Of a DNA stretch of 64,000 bases, positions 48,601 through 60,800 are shown piece after piece; position 1 is the stretch's first letter; the number at the start of each line of letters is the position of its first letter. The DNA is from Fistularia commersonii (taxonomy: Eukaryota; Chordata; Actinopteri; Syngnathiformes; Fistulariidae): assembly GCA_037954325.1 (NCBI GenBank), contig JBBMNZ010000003.1:6399965-6463964 (forward strand), read 5' to 3'. Made by a program: the position numbers and the translations under genes. Under the pieces are notes generated by a model. That model did not search any database, was not told the origin of the DNA, and worked only from the letters and a program-made list of their open reading frames with translations.

Positions 48601-48791
48601 ACCAGCACTGCAACCTGCAGGACTGTTACTGCCTGGCCCACTGCTGGCCGGGCCAGCAGGAGAGCTTCTCCACCCCTGAGTATGCGTCTTACTACGCCCC
48701 CACAGACTATCCATACACCTGCCCTGTGGAGGAAAATTACTTTAAGAGCAATTCTGCAATGAGCCCCGAAATGTGTTACAACGTACTATGA
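44069..48791 (+). CDS. pou2af3: POU class 2 associating factor 3 (OCA-T2, COLCA2-like), 5 coding exons, 279 aa
   Basis: Coding joins 44069-44075, 45850-45950, 46272-46323, 46901-47232 and 48444-48791, which gives 279 codons plus TGA. The start reads MSDKPKVYQGVRVKTTVKEL, against human COLCA2 MSGKPKVYQGVRVKITVKEL (from memory), which fixes the identity. The POU2AF peptide spans residues 7-25. Later come a CFDLQDLC patch, an Asn/Ser tract (124-135), a SYSPQDSFSSSSSCYDSP region and a Cys cluster (220, 225, 227, 231) resembling the human CYCASC. The C-terminal YYAPTDYPYTCP...YFK segment parallels human FYPSTD...DFYK. The product should be a nuclear coactivator bound to Pou2f3 on octamer DNA. It follows pou2af2 on the same strand with the same exon-phase plan. 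Confidence 0.93.
44636..44674. repeat. (CA)n microsatellite, pou2af3 intron 1
   Basis: CA units begin within GCGCGCACACACACGC. Confidence 0.9.
44946..45290. other. GATCG-rich segment in pou2af3 intron 1
   Basis: About 345 bp hold at least eleven GATCG words plus several ATCGAT, CGATT and CGATC. Two related blocks read GGTTCGATTCCCTTAGGAA (from 44954) and GGATCGATTCCCTAAAAGGAA (from 45070, first base within a longer run). TGCAACG also recurs near 44984 and 45144. CpG is high throughout. No gene, transposon or tRNA was recognised here. Confidence 0.6.
45623..45655. repeat. (GT)n microsatellite, pou2af3 intron 1
   Basis: About 16 GT units lie 195 bp before exon 2. Confidence 0.9.
45850..45950 (+). 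CDS. pou2af3: pou2af3 coding exon 2 (OCA peptide)
   Basis: The acceptor is CCTCCCAAG and the chosen donor is ACG|GTAAAC, giving 101 nt, exactly the length of exon 2 in pou2af2. It encodes VYQGVRVKTTVKELLQR and the basic YRAREANGKKVKT. A donor nine bases earlier (AAA|GTAAAA) is also in frame and would drop VKT. It is disfavoured because of the matching 101-nt length. Confidence 0.88.
46272..46323 (+). CDS. pou2af3: pou2af3 coding exon 3 (52 nt)
   Basis: The acceptor is CCACGCACAG and the donor CCAA|GTAAGT. It encodes ISQPCFDLQDLCASTLP and leaves in phase 1. The frame continues without a break into exon 4, and the phase (0 in, 1 out) matches exon 3 of pou2af2. Confidence 0.8.
46370..46399. repeat. 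(CA)n microsatellite, pou2af3 intron 3
   Basis: About 14 CA units with one CTCA interruption. Confidence 0.9.
46440..46860. promoter_or_regulatory. Possible intronic regulatory block in pou2af3 intron 3
   Basis: A perfect octamer ATTTGCAT lies at 46457-46464. A CpG-bearing non-repetitive stretch follows (46640-46860) with a TATA-like TTATATTTATACG, a CRE-like TGACATCA and several GCGC words. The combination resembles an enhancer or alternative promoter, but nothing in the sequence proves activity. Confidence 0.35.
46901..47232 (+). CDS. pou2af3: pou2af3 coding exon 4, with Asn/Ser repeat
   Basis: A long T run then GAAATGCAG forms the acceptor, and the donor is ATG|GTAGGT. The 332 nt encode VVSNPAPYVDAPS, an Ala/Pro/Val-rich part, then eight Asn and four Ser codons in a row (residues 124-135), and end with WCHGLSSDADYYGM. 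The Asn run comes from an AAC trinucleotide repeat and is likely to vary between individuals. Confidence 0.88.
47353..47401. repeat. (AAAAT)n pentanucleotide repeat, pou2af3 intron 4
   Basis: About ten AAAAT units, with a looser pair nearby at 47312-47325. Confidence 0.9.
48444..48791 (+). CDS. pou2af3: pou2af3 coding exon 5 (C-terminal, stop)
   Basis: The acceptor is TCCTCTCTTGCAG. The 348 nt, stop included, encode residues 165-279. It starts APCSPSESLKLCSPMDHNSY, passes through a Ser run, a Tyr/His-rich YHYQHC stretch and the Cys cluster CNLQDCYCLAHC, and ends SPEMCYNVL TGA. Tyr and Cys content is high, as in human COLCA2. The frame stays open upstream into the intron by chance, but the acceptor marks the real exon edge. 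Confidence 0.91.
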   Translation, partial: APCSPSESLKLCSPMDHNSYSPQDSFSSSSSCYDSPTRMEYSFPGLTSEHYHYQHCNLQDCYCLAHCWPGQQESFSTPEYASYYAPTDYPYTCPVEENYFKSNSAMSPEMCYNVL

Positions 48792-49010
48792 TGATGAGCT
48801 GTATTATATATTATTATTATATCTTTTTCTGACTGTTCCACGCTATTAATACTTAGCGCTGATGTCTACGTTTTCAGTGTGTGTTCCTCCTGGCGGCTGT
48901 GAATATGTTGAATGCTGAATGGATGAAGAGGTTGAAAGTTTTATACCGATTGATACTATTTTTTTTGTTGCTTCTTAGATCTATTTTCATACACATGACT
49001 TTGTATACAA

Positions 49011-49016
49011 AATAAA
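49011..49016 (+). terminator. Likely pou2af3 polyadenylation signal
   Basis: AATAAA, within an A-rich run, lies about 220 bp after the stop and is followed by a GTGTAATAAGTC stretch. It implies a 3' UTR of about 240 bp that is AT-rich. Confidence 0.6.
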
Positions 49017-49207
49017 AAAAAAAATCAAAGTGTAATAAGTCTAATGCACTCATAATTCTTTCATATTTAGATTGCACAGCAGATTTTTTAAAGAGGGAAA
49101 AACTGCAGAGATATCTACAACAGGTGTCGTATTGAGATAAATATGTGAATACGATATTATATGAATAGCATCAAAATTTGGTCTGGTCAATAAGCATCTA
49201 AACTTTT

Positions 49208-49440
49208 CAGTACATTTATTCATTCATTCATTTATTCATTATCTAAACCGTTTTTGCTGCAAGGGGTGGTGTTCACCATGGCCCCTTTGCCAATCCATCA
49301 CATGGCCACATGTAGAGACAAACAACCATTCTCTCTCTCATTTAGCACAATTATCAGAGTCAGCTATAATGCCAATTTCCCAGCATGTACCAGACATACA
49401 GAGGAATCAAGAAAACGTGTCTCACTTTCCCACTGTGAAA
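49208..49440 (-). mobile_element. SINE tail fragment, reverse strand
   Basis: TTATTCATTCATTCATTTATTCATTATCTAAACCG, then a GGTGGTGTTCACC...CCAATCCATCACATGGCC box, GAGACAAACAACCATTC and CCAGCATGTACCAGAC are the reverse of the common tail. Confidence 0.55.
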
Positions 49441-52400
49441 TGACACGAGATGAAATAATAACAGAAAGCCCATTAACAGTAACAATAGACAAAAAAATAT
49501 TAAACTATACAGTATAAAGCGCACGCAGTTACAATCTACCAGTACTGAGGTTAAAGGATAATAGAGATTTAACAGCATAAAAACCTGAAATGTATAAATA
49601 CATGGAATTTGAATATAGAGGAGCTGCAGGGTTATATGTAAAGTTTAGTGCAAAAACCAGTCATTGAGTAATACCATAGTATAGTAGGTGAGAAAATTAA
49701 GTACTTATACTAATAGTACTAATATTTGTACTAATATTATGTACTGGGCACACACACAGTGCCCCCCCCCTCAAAAAAATTATGACTGAACATGGAGTGA
49801 AATTTAAATTATTATTAAATTATTAAATTATGAGTGAACATTTTAACCATCCATCTTTTGGAAGCAGAGGCTTGGGGTTGTGAAAAACTTTGACAGAGGC
49901 CAAATTAATGGACTGCATTGATCAGCACGGGAAGCAGTTAGATCAGACGAGGTTTTCATGCCTGTGAGTGGCAGCAACACTAAATGAAACCGATCAGTGT
50001 TACAACACCAAAAAAAAAATCTATCAAACGCTGCTATCAACAACACATTAATCATGAAACACAAAGTTAATATATATATTGTATTGTGAACATCAGAAAA
50101 ATATCAAATTACTTTAAGCGTTAAGTATAAAATATTTTCTCCATATTTTTAAATTGACTTAAAATGTCTGCAAAATCATACTTGCAGACCATGTATATCA
50201 CATGGCAGTCTCTTGATAAAACAGTATTCTTTTTTAATTGACCCAAAACATATCACTGTCAGTAGCCTGGAGGCTCAGCATCAATGCCATGTGAGACCTA
50301 ATTGCAACACTGTGCAGCATTTTTAACTGGGCTTGACACCTTCAACATTGTAATTATGGTAACCTTATTTGTGATCGACAGCACATTATGCAAAACTGTG
50401 TCACTTGAGCCAGCTGTGTGAAAATTCCATGACTGAAGTTCCGCCATCAGGTACCAGAGACAGCTTTTAACACTTGATATCAGGACAAATTGCTGCTGCT
50501 CAAAACAATATACCTTTAATCAACATATTGAAGGTAAAGCAGGGAGACTGACCCTGGAGCTGTTTCATTTGTCAACATTTATGGAACACTAGCCTTTAGC
50601 TTACACAATCCTGTAAGATACTGTCATCCCTTATCAATGTAATTTATTACACTGGTTCTCAAACTTTTACTTCCCAAAATAAATGACAACAATGTAATTT
50701 ATTCTGAATTTTTGATCAATTTTAAGACACAAGTTGCCTTCATGATCCCAAGTTGTACATTCATTTATATTTTGTACTTGATATGTTAGCAGAAAATCAA
50801 TTATTCCATTGGAGCGTGAAGCAGGCAGTATGTCAAAGAAGTTCTAGATGTAGGTTATTTCAATGTAAATATGACCCGAGTTTAATATGAAGTCCACATT
50901 TGGTTATGCGTTCCTTTATATCTTTACCAGTCTAAACCCCAAACCTCCCCAAAAACATCTTCTACACTATTTCTACCCTTGAGCTCAACTGAAGATGTCA
51001 GAGCTTTAATGACCTGCGAGGCAAAGAAGAAAAAAAAAAGTAAGCTCCTGCAGACAGAGACCCCATTAGGGTTCTCGGGCATTAAAACAAAAAGGGCTTG
51101 GGAATGTGGGTCTCTGAGCTGTCACACACAGCATTAGAGTAGATCATGATATGATCCACCCAAGCTAATCTGTCTACGCTGTGATATCTTAGCACCAACA
51201 AGCTCACCTCCATTAGGAGTTGATAGTAACTCTGGCAAGTGTTTCATCAAGGCGTTACAACTCAAGTGATGTTTGTTGACAGTCTTCATCCCCCAGGGTC
51301 TGATTAAGCGGTAATTGCCTCTGACGAGAAGCCAGGGTGTCAGAAGGGTTTCAGTTCAAGTGTCACAATGACAAGAAAACAATATAATGACTTAGAAAAA
51401 AAAACAAAAAATGAACTGTCTCACTTTTATTTCATCAGCCATGGTGCAGGGTTACTAAAGTCAAGCAATCATCAAAACCCAATTCAATGATGGAGAAAAT
51501 TAGAAAAGTATCTCTGGATATGGCAACACAGTATCTACATCAATGCAGTCATTGATAACTATAATTATGTAACACTGAAATAAAGCCATCAGAAATATGG
51601 GTCAAAATACCCCATTGGTTTGTACTTTTCCTTCTCTAGAATAGTTACAGTCCAAATGGAAAATAATCCAAAAAAAATGAACTATGAGTAATTTACCCAA
51701 AACCTACATGGGGGTGAAAAAATAATAAAATAAATTAATGTGAGGTGTAGAGAAAGTCAATTCATTTATAAATGAATAGAACAATGATGATAATACAGAT
51801 TATTTTCTCAAAAACAGTTGAAGAAGCATGAAAATTGAATATGATTATAAGCTGTGAATTGAATTATGTGGTCATATATTAAGATTGAGCTTATAATTTC
51901 TGGTGTCACAATTGAAATATTTAATTTCAAGTATAAAAAGCAACATTTAATGTGTTGAATGTCATGAAAAAAACATGTACCTTTGGGCAGCTATTCTCAA
52001 TTTTCATACATGCACACAAACCCACTGTCCGTCCTAATTTTGTGGGTAGTTGCACAATCTTGCGGATACGTAGCCAAATGAAGCAAATGAACTTCCACTG
52101 GTGGTCGAGGGAGGCAGTGTTGCACATGAACAGAGAACAAGAAGACAACATCCCATCAGTATAACCAGAAAGACAAATTCTCCTTTTACATGTTTCAACA
52201 TACTTTACTTTGCTGCAACGGTGTGTACTGGGAGAATTTGTCCAAAGATCTATAGTCACTTGTTTTAACAAAGATACCACCTTACTTGTGGTGTGTCTTT
52301 GCTCATTTGAGTGTCAGCAAATTAAGTCCCTGTCCACTGTGATGTACTCCAGCTGTCTTCGGAGAACCTCCCCTTAGGTGTTCCTTAGCAAGACAGACTG

Positions 52401-54122
52401 TTTACGTCTTCCAATGTGCTCTTAGTTGACAACGGTGCCTCCTGCCAGTTCGATGTATCTGGAACAAGAGGTGCCCTGGGGGCATCTTTATCAGATGCCT
52501 AACCACCTCATTTTACTTCTTTTAATGAAAAGGAGCGGTTGCTCTTGTTTGAAGTTCTTAGAACTATTTTAGACAACAATACAATGAGCACCTGCACATC
52601 CAATGCGAAAAAATGATATGTTAAAAAGTATTGCAACATTCTGGTTGAGGAAAAAAAATTATATTTCAGCAACTATCTAGAATGCCACCTGGGTAAGTGC
52701 AAATAAACCTTATGACTATGGAACTAGAGGGGAGATAAATGGGCACAGGGTTCAAGTATAAACCCCACAGTCATCAGCATAGAGAGATACATTTGGGAGA
52801 ATTAAACACACCCCATTCATAAATGGAAAATAAAATCAAGGCAAAATAAATCCTTGATCAGTTAATTCCCATTCCTTATGGATACCCAGGACCTCATGCG
52901 TCAAAAAAAAATTTGCACAGGCTCATTCAGCAGAATGAGCCTCAATGTTATTATATTAATGGATTTACATTCCTGGAAAAATAATGGAAGCTGCGGCGTA
53001 TGATTTTAAGTTCAATTATTGGCCACAGCAATGATATGATTAAACAGTGATATGTTACAGAGGTATACCCTTGTCAAAAATCTGCTGGTCATGTTACCTA
53101 AGCTATCATGATTTGATTTAGGTTGTTTTCTTTTTGTTTTGCAGGGATTTAAAACTCTACAGCGATGGGCATGCTAGAAATAGTATGCCATTTTTACCTT
53201 TCTTAAAATGTTTAACACTTGGTAGATTAACAGGGTCAATATAAGCAAAGATAAACTTTCAAAAGAGGGAGGTTATTGGCCGTAATTCTCGCAACATTTG
53301 CACAATGATCATCACTTGGGGTATCTAACGTCAATCCATGAAAGGAACCTGTTCATACTTATCATATCATATCAAGCTCAACATAGAGCAGTAATTACAC
53401 CAAACCGGTGTGCATGTTTGCGGGGCAAGTATTAACCAAACTGTGCCATGCTGATTGTTACAGTCATTTTTTCAAATTACTCTTAAGGCCCTTGAGCAAT
53501 CCTCATTGAACACAATGTCCTGAACGAACATGTCAGGTTTCATCCCTGAGCTGATCTAGGAAGTAAATACCTGCAGTTTCACAAAGAAAGTTCTTGAGCG
53601 ATATATTCTTTTCCTTACTGTAAAACAAGTATGGTAATGCAAATTTGGTGAAGTCTGAAAACTGCTCATTTGTGTTTAAAGTTTTCATTATTGGGGGAAT
53701 TGATCTGCTTTCTTCCATTGTGAAGAAAATTAGATTTAACCTGCCAATTCCCTGGTGTGGATTTATGGTGTTTATTCTTCTTACCTCTCTTGGCATGAGC
53801 ATCGGGAAACTGGGCTGCTGCGCAGTATCATGGCCCTTTATCAGATAAATAAAGCAACAGCACAAGTATTTTAAATATTTTCCACAGATGTTTGCTGTCA
53901 TTAAAATGACATGTTGGATCTAGCTGTGAACACTGAAGGGTGATTTAATTTCTTCCAAAAAGTGAAGTACCGAAAGTCAGACAGAGTAATGGATAGGTAT
54001 ATACGTTTGTTTGTTTTTTTTTTGTTTTTTTTTTTGGGGGGGGGATAACCTAGGTTGTAGAGGGTCAGCCTTGAAAGAGATTGATTCACATATCTTTGCT
54101 GTTCCTATCCGTGCATGTACAT

Positions 54123-54125
<3 letters not shown>

Positions 54126-54164
<39 letters not shown>
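54126..54164. repeat. (GT)n microsatellite
   Basis: About 19 GT units after TACATACGTGTAT. Confidence 0.9.
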
Positions 54165-54165
<1 letters not shown>

Positions 54166-54525
54166 TTGATTCCAATGTAAAACCTGTGCAGGCCCTGACA
54201 TATCGTAGAAGGATTTCATTCATTGAATAACTCGCTCAACATCCAGCAAGTACTTTCACTACAACAAGGGGTTCTTAGACAAAACCAACTTCCATTCATT
54301 CAGTTATTCATTCATTCAATCTTGTGCTTAACGGATTCATTTCATCACAATATACTCGGTAATGAAAGAATTTCTATGCGTTCCTCGGTTGATGCCCGCT
54401 GCATATTTCTTATTTGATGACTAAAAAATACGCAGGAAGCAACTCGAAAGACAACGATTCGCCGTCTTCATGTTGATAGTTTTTGAAATAGCCATTGGTC
54501 AAAACAGTGTATCAGCCAGATACAT

Positions 54526-54712
54526 TAATCCATTTATTAATTATCTGAAGTGCTTATAGCACGAAGGTTCATGATGGGGCTGAACCCAAACACGCTGAAG
54601 CTGGACAAGAGGTGGGGTTTGACCTGGACAGGTCGGCAGTCAAACACAGGGCCACAACCACTCTCTCACTCACTCACACCTATAGAGTCTTGAGTTAATT
54701 GAATGTGTGGTT
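54526..54712 (-). mobile_element. SINE tail fragment, reverse strand
   Basis: CCATTTATTAATTATCTGAAGTGC, ACCTGGACAGGTCGGCAGTC, ACAGGGCCACAACCAC, CTCACTCACACC and TATAGAGTCTTGAGTTAATTG appear in reverse tail order. Confidence 0.6.
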
Positions 54713-57121
54713 TTGAAAGGTGATATATCACAAAGTTATGACATTGAACCAGATGTTGCTGTGGCGATGAACAACACATCCTAATTTCACTATGTTTATG
54801 TTGTCAGTGTGACTTAGAGGAACAATCTGCTACTTTCCATATGCTGTTTGTTGGACTTGCAGCGGCTGTTGTGTCCAGTGCTGAGTGTTGAACGCAATGA
54901 GTGTTTTTCTGTCATCATAATCTCTTCAGCGTTTTTTTTTTTCTCAGCTGTGCAACAGCGTTTGGCTGGAGAAAATATTCAACATATCCTACAAACATGC
55001 ACCAAAAAACATCCCTTTTCGCAAATGGTCCCTTTGCATGACAGCTGCGTACACTGAAAAATGACCTTTTTGTTCCGTAAGTAAAGTAGCTTGGATCTTG
55101 TTTACTTACACGTGGAAAGTGCCCCGGTCTAAAAGGTCAACGAGCGCTCGAACGTTGTGAGTGCTAACAAATCTTTTAACCCAACTGACCACATACGTGT
55201 TGACAGCAATGGCTTTCTCTCGTTGCTCCGGCCTGTGCAACAGGCCAAATATCATATAAGCTACTTTACAAAAAGCAAAGCCCGTTTTAGTGGGACGACT
55301 GTTCTTGTCTGCCCTGGCCATGCAAGGGAAGCAATTCTTAGCATAGCTGATGTTTAACTAAGATAAACTGAAAACGCACCTGGCACTGTATCTTTGCAGT
55401 CCTGATTATCCACCGAAAAGGGAAGTTCCCAAGCATCTTGTATGTCATTGGCAGCTGGGTGACTGGATTAAAAAAAAAAAATCAAATTATGAATGACATA
55501 TGGTTTGAATGTAAAATGAAATACCTTAAATGTCTTCATACCTCAACAGTAAGGCATTCAGTTCTACGTATTTATTTACTTGTTTATTTAGAAAAAAAAG
55601 GTGACGCTTTCCCAAAGTCTTAATGGCTGCAGCAGGCAGTAGATTTTCGAGATAACCTCTAAAAAGGCGAAACCTCCTTAACACCACTCAGCAAACAGAT
55701 AATGTCACGAGCTGATGAATCTAAAGAGAAAGATGTTTTCCTCAGGTGTTGACAGAGACCGATACCAAAATATTTTTGAAGTCACTGTTAAGCTCTTCTG
55801 CAGACGATTATGTGATAAACATCAGCTAAAACAGAGTGAATATAATGTCCTGGAATGAGGGTAAATGAAGTGTTAATTAACATTACATAACTTTTATTTA
55901 GTGGTATGACATCAGTTAAACCACAGGGAACACGTTCTTCTCAGAGGGTAGCTCAGCTGGCAGAAAAGCCTGTCAGCATAGCATGTTAGTTTCTGAACAT
56001 ATTTTAATAATGTGGTTGTGTCAAAGGATGATCATTTGTTCATCGGCCGCAGCCGAGGCCTCATTCCTTAATTCATCTGCTGCCAGAGACAGTTGTCACA
56101 CCACATCCTTGGTTTGGCATCAGGGCTGAATGTGTTAAGGAATGCTGATGACAATGGTCTTGACAACCTTCCTCAGAAAACTGGGTAGCTCTACAAAGGT
56201 GAGCTTCAGGTCAGGCAAAAGATTATTTTGCATTTTTGCAGTTTTAATCAGATGTTTCAGTTTCTTCCCCCTGGGATCAAATACCTAATTCACCGTCAAG
56301 TATAATTAGACCCAAATTGATTGACAGCTCCAGTTTACAATGTTCCGTAGCGACCTTCCTTAAGGCAAAAGCCACTTTGGCTTTTCACTAACATGTTTTA
56401 TTAGTTTTCCTTAAACTCATTTAAGTGTTATTTTATTAAGTATACCGCAGGCAACCTGTGTAGGCCGTGAAGGTTGGTTGATTCTGAGAAACACAGGGAT
56501 GTCAAAAAGAAGGGCTGAGTTATTTCTGAGCAAGCTTAGCAGAGTGTTCGTGGAAAAAAAAGTAGCGAGCTTTTGAGTAAAACTGAAGGGGAGCAAAGCA
56601 GAGGAATGGAAAAAGTCCATGTATTTTACTTATATATTTCTATTATTCGTAAGGCCCTCGTTTTCAGAATAAAATGTTAAAACCCATGTTAATCACCGTT
56701 TTGTAGTCCCTCATACAGTCTTAAGTAATGTGTATGACTCAGGGTCATAGGATAAAAGAAGTACACATTTTAGGCATTTGTGTTTCTTTTCTGCTTGCAC
56801 TAATGGTTATCATTTATACAATATAAAGTGCCACAAAAATTCAATGCACTCCATTGCACCTTAATTCCTACATGTGCTACTATGTGCCAAACAATGAAAA
56901 TACAATCCAAACCACAAATACTGGCTGGATTGTTTTGTTTTTTATTAATTTTTTTTTTACCTCTTTTCACTGTTTGAGCTTCAGCAATAGCAGCTGTACA
57001 AGCACTGTTACCACAAAGGAGTATTTCAGATCATCCTCACAGTTATAGGGCCTGCACCGTCGTCCTTGTCCACACAGCCCGAGGACTAGCAGCACTCGCT
57101 CGTGGGTTCTCTGCAAGATTG

Positions 57122-57184
57122 AACGAGAGAGCGAAAGAGAGAGAGAGAGGGAGATAGAGAGATGGAGGGAGGGAGAGAGAGAGA
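57122..57184. repeat. GA-rich purine tract
   Basis: GAGAGAGAGAGAGGGAGATAGAG-like sequence, with all bases but a few being purines on the plus strand. Confidence 0.85.
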
Positions 57185-59722
57185 AAGACAGTTAGTGAAA
57201 GATGAAAGGGAACAGAGATCCCGAAACTGATTTGCTTGCCCTGCAGGTTGAGGCAAGTTGCAGGATTAGCATGTTCACACAGGCAATGACCAGGTGGTGG
57301 GGCTAACTGGCATGCACACATACATACACTCGCTCTTTTTTTTCTGTGCCTAACACTCAGCCGTTTCCCTACCCATCTGACTGACTAAATCATCACTCAT
57401 GTACTTTTTCTACCCGGTAGTTTGGGGCTTGCATCATGTGACACCTGACCAGGACCATGAAGCGAATATACTTACTGTTAGGTAACCATGGAATGTCAAT
57501 TTTGGTTTGTGATGCTCAAAAATGTCCCTTTGAGCTGTTCCGGTCAATTTTCATGTTCGAATGCGATCTAACCTGAAGTCTGTCACCCTCCTCATGGATC
57601 TCTGTGTGTCGAGCCTCTGTGTCTAAGTCTATAAATCAAGTCTTAAGGAGGTAAAGCAAAAAAATTGTAGTTTCATTCGGGATTGCGCTTCATAAAGTAT
57701 AAAAATGAGTGTCGCCTTGACTTGATTCAGTATATTAATCAGACACTGAGCTCATTTTGACAGTGAATGTTAAAAAAAACATTTCCAATGAAACTTCCTT
57801 TTTACAAAAAACCACAGGTGCATGTAAGGATTCTTAGACATCCTGGTCAAGAACTGTTGATTCAGGCTTCACAGTCTTTTCTTTGAGACATTTTTTTTTT
57901 CAGGGCCATTTGATATGAATGATAAATTAGTTTCATTCATTTCTTCTGCTGCACCAAAGCTGTAATTTGTCTTCTTAGGTTTAATCTGATAATGTAAAAC
58001 ACTGTGCTATACAAATAACCTGGGCTTGGCCTCCTGCAGACATTTACAATGAGAGTAAATGTTTGAAGCTTACTTCACTAAGGATTTTAACCACTTGAGG
58101 GCAGTGGGGGGAATAATAACATTGAAATTCTTATCATATGGAGTTGCCTAAAACAACTGTGAGAAAAACATTATCTTGAGTGTTTTGTGACCTTTTTCTC
58201 TCCCCCAGAAAACAACCACCATTCACTCATCCACAAATTCTCCAAAAAAAACAATTATGTCATCTTGAATCTGTTCTTAGGAAGAAGTCAGTTTTCAGTT
58301 GCAATACCTTTTTAAGTGATTTCAAGAGAGAAACTAACAGAGATCCTCCCCATCCTGACAGGATTGATAGATTCACGTTCATTAAGACATGCAACAAACC
58401 CGCAAAGACTGATGACAAAAATGGAAAAGTCCTGTAGTATTTACATTGCAGGATACAACCTGCAAATGTTCTATGTCAAGATTACTTGATAAATCTTAAA
58501 TTTCATCAACAAACTTTTGTTCCATATTACTTGAGCAATATTCTTCTACATGCAAACAACATTAAAATACCCCAGAATGATGTATCACTTCAGCAAAGGT
58601 GCGTTGTTGAGCAAACAAGACCGGGGTGACCTACAGTGCAAGAAAGGCTAAGATCTGAATCTGCAGGACCAGGAACTGGAAGGCTGGAAAACTAACACTG
58701 GTGGAAATATTAGATAATCTGGCAAAGAACAATAGTATTTGGCCAGGGTTTGGGGGAGAGGCGATTGGGAAATGAAGGAAAGGTGTTCAGGGAGTGTGAA
58801 ACTATAGACAGTGAAAGAGTGGTGGGAGGGGAATTCTCTGATATAATGGACGGACTTCTGGGAACACAGATTAAATAGAAACCCGGTGTTCAACAAAGTC
58901 ATGGAAAAGGCTCAGCGAGATGCAGAAACTAAAAAATGGATGAAAAAAAGGAGATAAAAGGATTTGGATGTGCTTTCGGATCGCAATTGCTGGCTCCCCT
59001 GTTGTCCTACAAAGGCATGGAAAGAAAAAATAAAAATGTAGCTCGATTGTATTTATGTAAGCAAATCTGATTATCAAGAGCGTCCTGTGCCAAGAATGCG
59101 GCGCAAGTGCATTTTAAAAAATAACGTTGGGGGAAACCCCTTTGAGTGGAGCGTTTCTGCCACAGATGTATATCTTTATATCTGTTCACCGACAAAATTG
59201 AGCGGGCCCACCCTTCGTGTCCGATCCAAATTCTCATCAAAAACTCGCCATTTGCATCTGACTTTTTAGATGTTTATCAGATACATCGCTCTGCCGCTCC
59301 ACTTTGAAAGTAATAACCGGGGAGGTTATATTCACAAAAGAGGCCAAAAGAACAAAAATCCGATATAGTCACAATTGTATGCTTATACTGTATCAACAGC
59401 GCAGTAAAAGTTTGCTAAAGCTCCAATGTGATGGATCTTGGAGACCGGTTTGCGTTTTGTAATTCAGATAGAAACCCAGCAAAAGGTAGGGAATGGCTGC
59501 TGAAGCCCCAATGGTTTTGATAAGGTGACACACAACATTTTAATTTTGCAGGTCTGGAAGGACCTTGGTGGTTGATTAACAGAAACTCAGCCTCAGGTCT
59601 GCGAGTAAGTTAGCGGGGCTGTGCTGCAAAACCATCAAAAAGGGGAAGTGATGGAATTTCAGACTTGTGTAGGGGGCACAAAGCTAACTGTCTCTCTCCC
59701 TCTCATTTGATTTTGCACAAAG

Positions 59723-59861
<139 letters not shown>

Positions 59862-60524
59862 ATGATGCTAGTAACGCAAAAGCTGATGCTCCAAATGAAG
59901 GAAGACCTTCACGATGACAAAGATCAGGATATGATTTACATATGTGTCAGTTGAGCGTATCAGAAAAATAATCCCACTCCGCCAGCGGATGATGATGGAG
60001 GGGATGATAACATTGTTGTGTCAGGTCCAAATGTGTTTTCCGCTGCTTCAGATTCACGATTGAAGAACACAGAGAAGGTGACCTGAGGCAGGAAGAAAGA
60101 TAATCAGTCCAATCCAGCCTGAAGAGAGAAAATTATCAGGAATATATAAAGAGGTTAAGAGGTGAATACATGCTTTTTCATGTTTTCGTAAGAGGAGTGT
60201 CCATCTTTCGTCTGTCCATGAAAGTCGTTGCTGAAAAAAAAAGGAGAAAATTGGAAAAGGAAAGGAAAAGTAATGTGAGTAATGTGAAAAACTTTCAGGA
60301 AGAACTGGTGGAGGAATGGGGTTGGCGACTCTGGTGAGTCCGTTCTTATCACAGACAGTATTGATCCAAAGAGGTCAAATTACTAAATATTAAGTTCTCG
60401 ATATTTTTCCTCAAAAAAAAAAAAAAAAAATTTTTTTCCTCAAACTGAGCAGCGAGAAGGGACTTCGCTTATACTTGACTTATCCTGTGAAGGATAAAAT
60501 GCTGTTGCATACTATTCTGCCTCG

Positions 60525-60800
60525 ATCCATTCACGGCCTTTGTGCAGTGTTTGGTAAATAGTCCCTGCTTATCGAATGCTTATCACCTTGCAGTTTCAAA
60601 GCACTTTCAACCATTCACACAATCACTCAAACACACACACCTTGCATGGTAGAGCTATCACGTTAGGCGGTAATTGGGAGCAACAGGGGGTTCAGTGTCT
60701 TGCATGTGACAGGAGGAGCCAGGAATCAGGTAGTCAACCTTCAGACTAGAGGGACGCCGGATCAACCAAGTAGCCGATAAATTGGGTGGAAACTCAGTAC
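60525..60800 (-). mobile_element. tRNA-derived repeat fragment, reverse strand
   Basis: CAACCATTCACACAATCACTC, GGTAATTGGGAGCAACAGGGG, TTCAGTGTCTTGCATGTGAC, AGGAGGAGCCAGGAATC and CAACCTTCAGACTAGAGGGACG follow the order of a common fish repeat whose minus strand begins with a tRNA-like head. Confidence 0.6.

Noticed and set aside
50650..50675. hAT-type transposon end (CACTGGTTCTCAAACTTTTA)
   Set aside because: No matching inverted end or target duplication was found nearby, so only a possible solo scrap.
51927..52280. Minus-strand frame of 117 codons
   Set aside because: No recognisable motif, no splice-flanked partner exons.
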